From: Altererythrobacter sp. XM-24bin4
GTDB lineage: Bacteria > Pseudomonadota > Alphaproteobacteria > Sphingomonadales > Sphingomonadaceae
Assembly: GCA_003149575.1 (NCBI GenBank)
Contig: QCWG01000001.1
Location: 1,618,334-1,682,333 of the forward strand
Reading direction: 5' to 3'
DNA: 64,000 nt
The position numbers and the translations under genes are program-made. Below are positions 62,487-64,000 of the stretch, piece by piece. Position 1 is the first letter of the stretch; each line of letters starts with the position of its first letter. The notes below the pieces were generated by a model, which searched no databases, was not told the origin of the DNA, and worked only from the letters and a program-made list of their open reading frames with translations.

Positions 62487-64000
62487 TCAATAGGCCTTGG
62501 CAATCAGGATCCGTTCGACCGCAGGGTCTCCGGTAAAAATACAGGGGCCGTCAGCAGGTTCGGCATCACGCGGCACGTTGCGGATGTTGAGCTTGTGTCC
62601 CTTTAAAGTCTCGACCACCTTCTCCAACGCGTCGCCTGTCGGCTTTGACCACTGCACTTCCAACCAGCCAGGATATTTTGCAGAGCCATCATAAAACGCC
62701 GCTACTTCATCCAGCGAAGTTACGCCGCGGGTGATATTGGCGTCGCGGCGTTCGGCAGCCTCATTGAATAGCGAGTTCTGAATATCTTCCAGCAGCGCGC
62801 TCAATCCGGCAACGGCGTCTGCGCGAGGTGTGAAAGCGAAGTTGGCTTTGCCGTTGTCCATGTTCCAAAGCTGGTCGCGGCGGATCATGGCAACTTTGTT
62901 GTCATTCATATCGCGCGGACCAACTTCCATGATGACAGGGGCGCCCTTGCGCACCCAGTCCCACCGCTTGGCCGCGGCTTGTCCAGGCTTCTTGTCCAGC
63001 AATACGCGTACCGGTTCGCCCAGTGCCTGTTGCGCCGCAATTTCTGCGCGCAAGCTCTCACAATACTCGAGAACGACCTCGTCTTCATCTTTGCCGCGCA
63101 GCATCGGCAGGATCACGACCTGATGCGGAGCGATACGTGGCGGCACGCGCAGGCCGTCATCGTCACCATGCGTCATGATAACGCCGCCAATCATGCGCGT
63201 CGAAACACCCCAGCTGGTTGTGTGGCAATGCTGTTCGGTGCCTTCACGATCCTGATATGTGATACCGGCAGCGTGCGCAAAATTGGTGCCGAGATAATGC
63301 GAAGTTCCCGCTTGCAGCGCCTTGCCGTCCTGCATCATCGCTTCGATTGACCAGGTCTCGACAGCACCGGGAAAACGCTCGTTCTCCGGCTTCTCGCCCG
63401 CGATCACAGGCAGCGCCATGTCTTCTTCTGCGCACGCACGATACATTTCCAGCGCGCGGTGTGTTTCCTCCAGCGCCTGTTCCCGATTTTCATGGGCGGT
63501 ATGCCCTTCCTGCCACAGGAATTCGCTGGTGCGCAGGAACATCCGAGTGCGCATCTCCCAGCGCACCACATTGGCCCATTGATTGGTAAGCAATGGCAAA
63601 TCGCGCCAGCTCTGGACCCAGCGCGCCATGGCATCGCCAATAATCGTTTCCGATGTCGGGCGAACAACAAGCGGCTCTTCCAGCTTGGCTTCGGGATCGG
63701 GGATCAAGCCGCCCTTGCCATCGGAAATCAGGCGGTGATGCGTGACAACAGCCATTTCCTTGGCAAAGCCTTCAACGTGTTCGGCTTCGCGTTCAAAGTT
63801 CTTGAGCGGAATGAAAATCGGGAAGTAGCAATTCTGTACGCCCGCAGCTTTGATGCGGTCATCCATCAGGCGCTGGATACGTTCCCAGATGCCGTAACCC
63901 CATGGCTTGATCACCATGCACCCGCGCACACCCGATTCCTCGGCCATGTCGGCGGCTGAAATAACTTCTTGATACCAGGCGGCGAAATCGTCCTCGCGCT
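62487..64000 (-). CDS. proS: Prolyl-tRNA synthetase, archaeal/eukaryal-like short form (5' end outside window)
   Basis: The visible chain is about 505 residues and runs off the window; the frame upstream of ATG 63947 still reads REDDFAAWYQEVISAADMAEE, so 63947 is not the true start and a few N-terminal residues are missing. Class II motifs: 'RPTSETIIGDAMARWVQSWRDLPLLTNQWANVVRWEMRTRMFLRTSEFLWQEGHTAHE', and a C-terminal extension with 'GPCIFTGDPAVERILIAKAY'. No INS editing domain is seen, as in the ProS type 3 form common in alphaproteobacteria. Confidence 0.93.
   Translation of the reverse strand, partial: REDDFAAWYQEVISAADMAEESGVRGCMVIKPWGYGIWERIQRLMDDRIKAAGVQNCYFPIFIPLKNFEREAEHVEGFAKEMAVVTHHRLISDGKGGLIPDPEAKLEEPLVVRPTSETIIGDAMARWVQSWRDLPLLTNQWANVVRWEMRTRMFLRTSEFLWQEGHTAHENREQALEETHRALEMYRACAEEDMALPVIAGEKPENERFPGAVETWSIEAMMQDGKALQAGTSHYLGTNFAHAAGITYQDREGTEQHCHTTSWGVSTRMIGGVIMTHGDDDGLRVPPRIAPHQVVILPMLRGKDEDEVVLEYCESLRAEIAAQQALGEPVRVLLDKKPGQAAAKRWDWVRKGAPVIMEVGPRDMNDNKVAMIRRDQLWNMDNGKANFAFTPRADAVAGLSALLEDIQNSLFNEAAERRDANITRGVTSLDEVAAFYDGSAKYPGWLEVQWSKPTGDALEKVVETLKGHKLNIRNVPRDAEPADGPCIFTGDPAVERILIAKAY

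Overview
The window looks like the chromosome of an alphaproteobacterium, most likely in the order Sphingomonadales and plausibly Erythrobacteraceae. This is inferred from the dusB-ntrBC-ntrYX-hfq-hflX gene order, a fused ispDF gene, a lipoyl domain on the pyruvate dehydrogenase E1 beta subunit, and moderately high GC. Most genes are housekeeping and tightly packed. No prophage, CRISPR array or complete defence island was seen.

Region by region: 1-10.1 kb holds an unusual redox locus. A secreted protein with ten CXXCH haem motifs and a LVIVD-type beta-propeller tail (plus strand) faces a four-gene minus-strand operon. That operon encodes an FAD oxidoreductase fused to two cyclic-nucleotide-binding domains and a four-cluster ferredoxin module, a histidine-rich (b-type cytochrome-like) membrane protein, a membrane-anchored ten-haem cytochrome with a cytoplasmic FHA domain, and a CpdA-like metallophosphoesterase. 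Next come a CcmI-like TPR protein, a PycTM-like (DUF5706) membrane protein coupled to gdhA, a decayed IS3-like remnant and tRNA-Arg(CCT). 13.5-18 kb carries an MFS transporter, a haloalkane dehalogenase-like hydrolase, a broken mscS gene and an acyl-CoA dehydrogenase. 18-24.5 kb carries ftsB-pdhA-pdhB, three Tad-pilus pseudopilin-like genes, a squalene/phytoene synthase-like gene and a broken EF-hand gene. 24.5-36.7 kb carries trmFO, yhhN, a TauD-like dioxygenase, gyrA, a TPR-like exported protein, a NYN-domain protein, carbonic anhydrase, lipA, coq10, pncC and ispDF. 36.8-46 kb is the nitrogen regulation cluster dusB-ntrB-ntrC-ntrY-ntrX-hfq-hflX. 46-54 kb is a long minus-strand run: mazG, a 58-residue membrane protein, an MBL hydrolase, tatD, metG, holB, tmk, dacC and a lytic transglycosylase. 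54-64 kb carries a sulfotransferase, a class IV aminotransferase, tRNA-Ser(TGA) abutting a truncated kef antiporter, lpdA, a thioesterase, pdhC, a universal stress protein, rnr and the 3' part of proS.

The strongest candidate for an undescribed system is the 12-10017 locus. I read it as a transmembrane electron conduit, NAD(P)H to FAD to FeS to membrane haem to periplasmic multihaem. Its cytoplasmic entry protein can bind cyclic nucleotides, and a possible cyclic-nucleotide phosphodiesterase sits at the end of the same operon. A second notable item is Hfq encoded as two Sm domains in one chain; the second domain has lost the basic rim. The pyruvate dehydrogenase E2 carries two peripheral-subunit-binding domains.

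Four loci are decayed: the IS remnant, mscS with three lesions, an EF-hand gene with two lesions, and kef truncated exactly at tRNA-Ser. All functional assignments come from reading motifs by eye; no database search was run.
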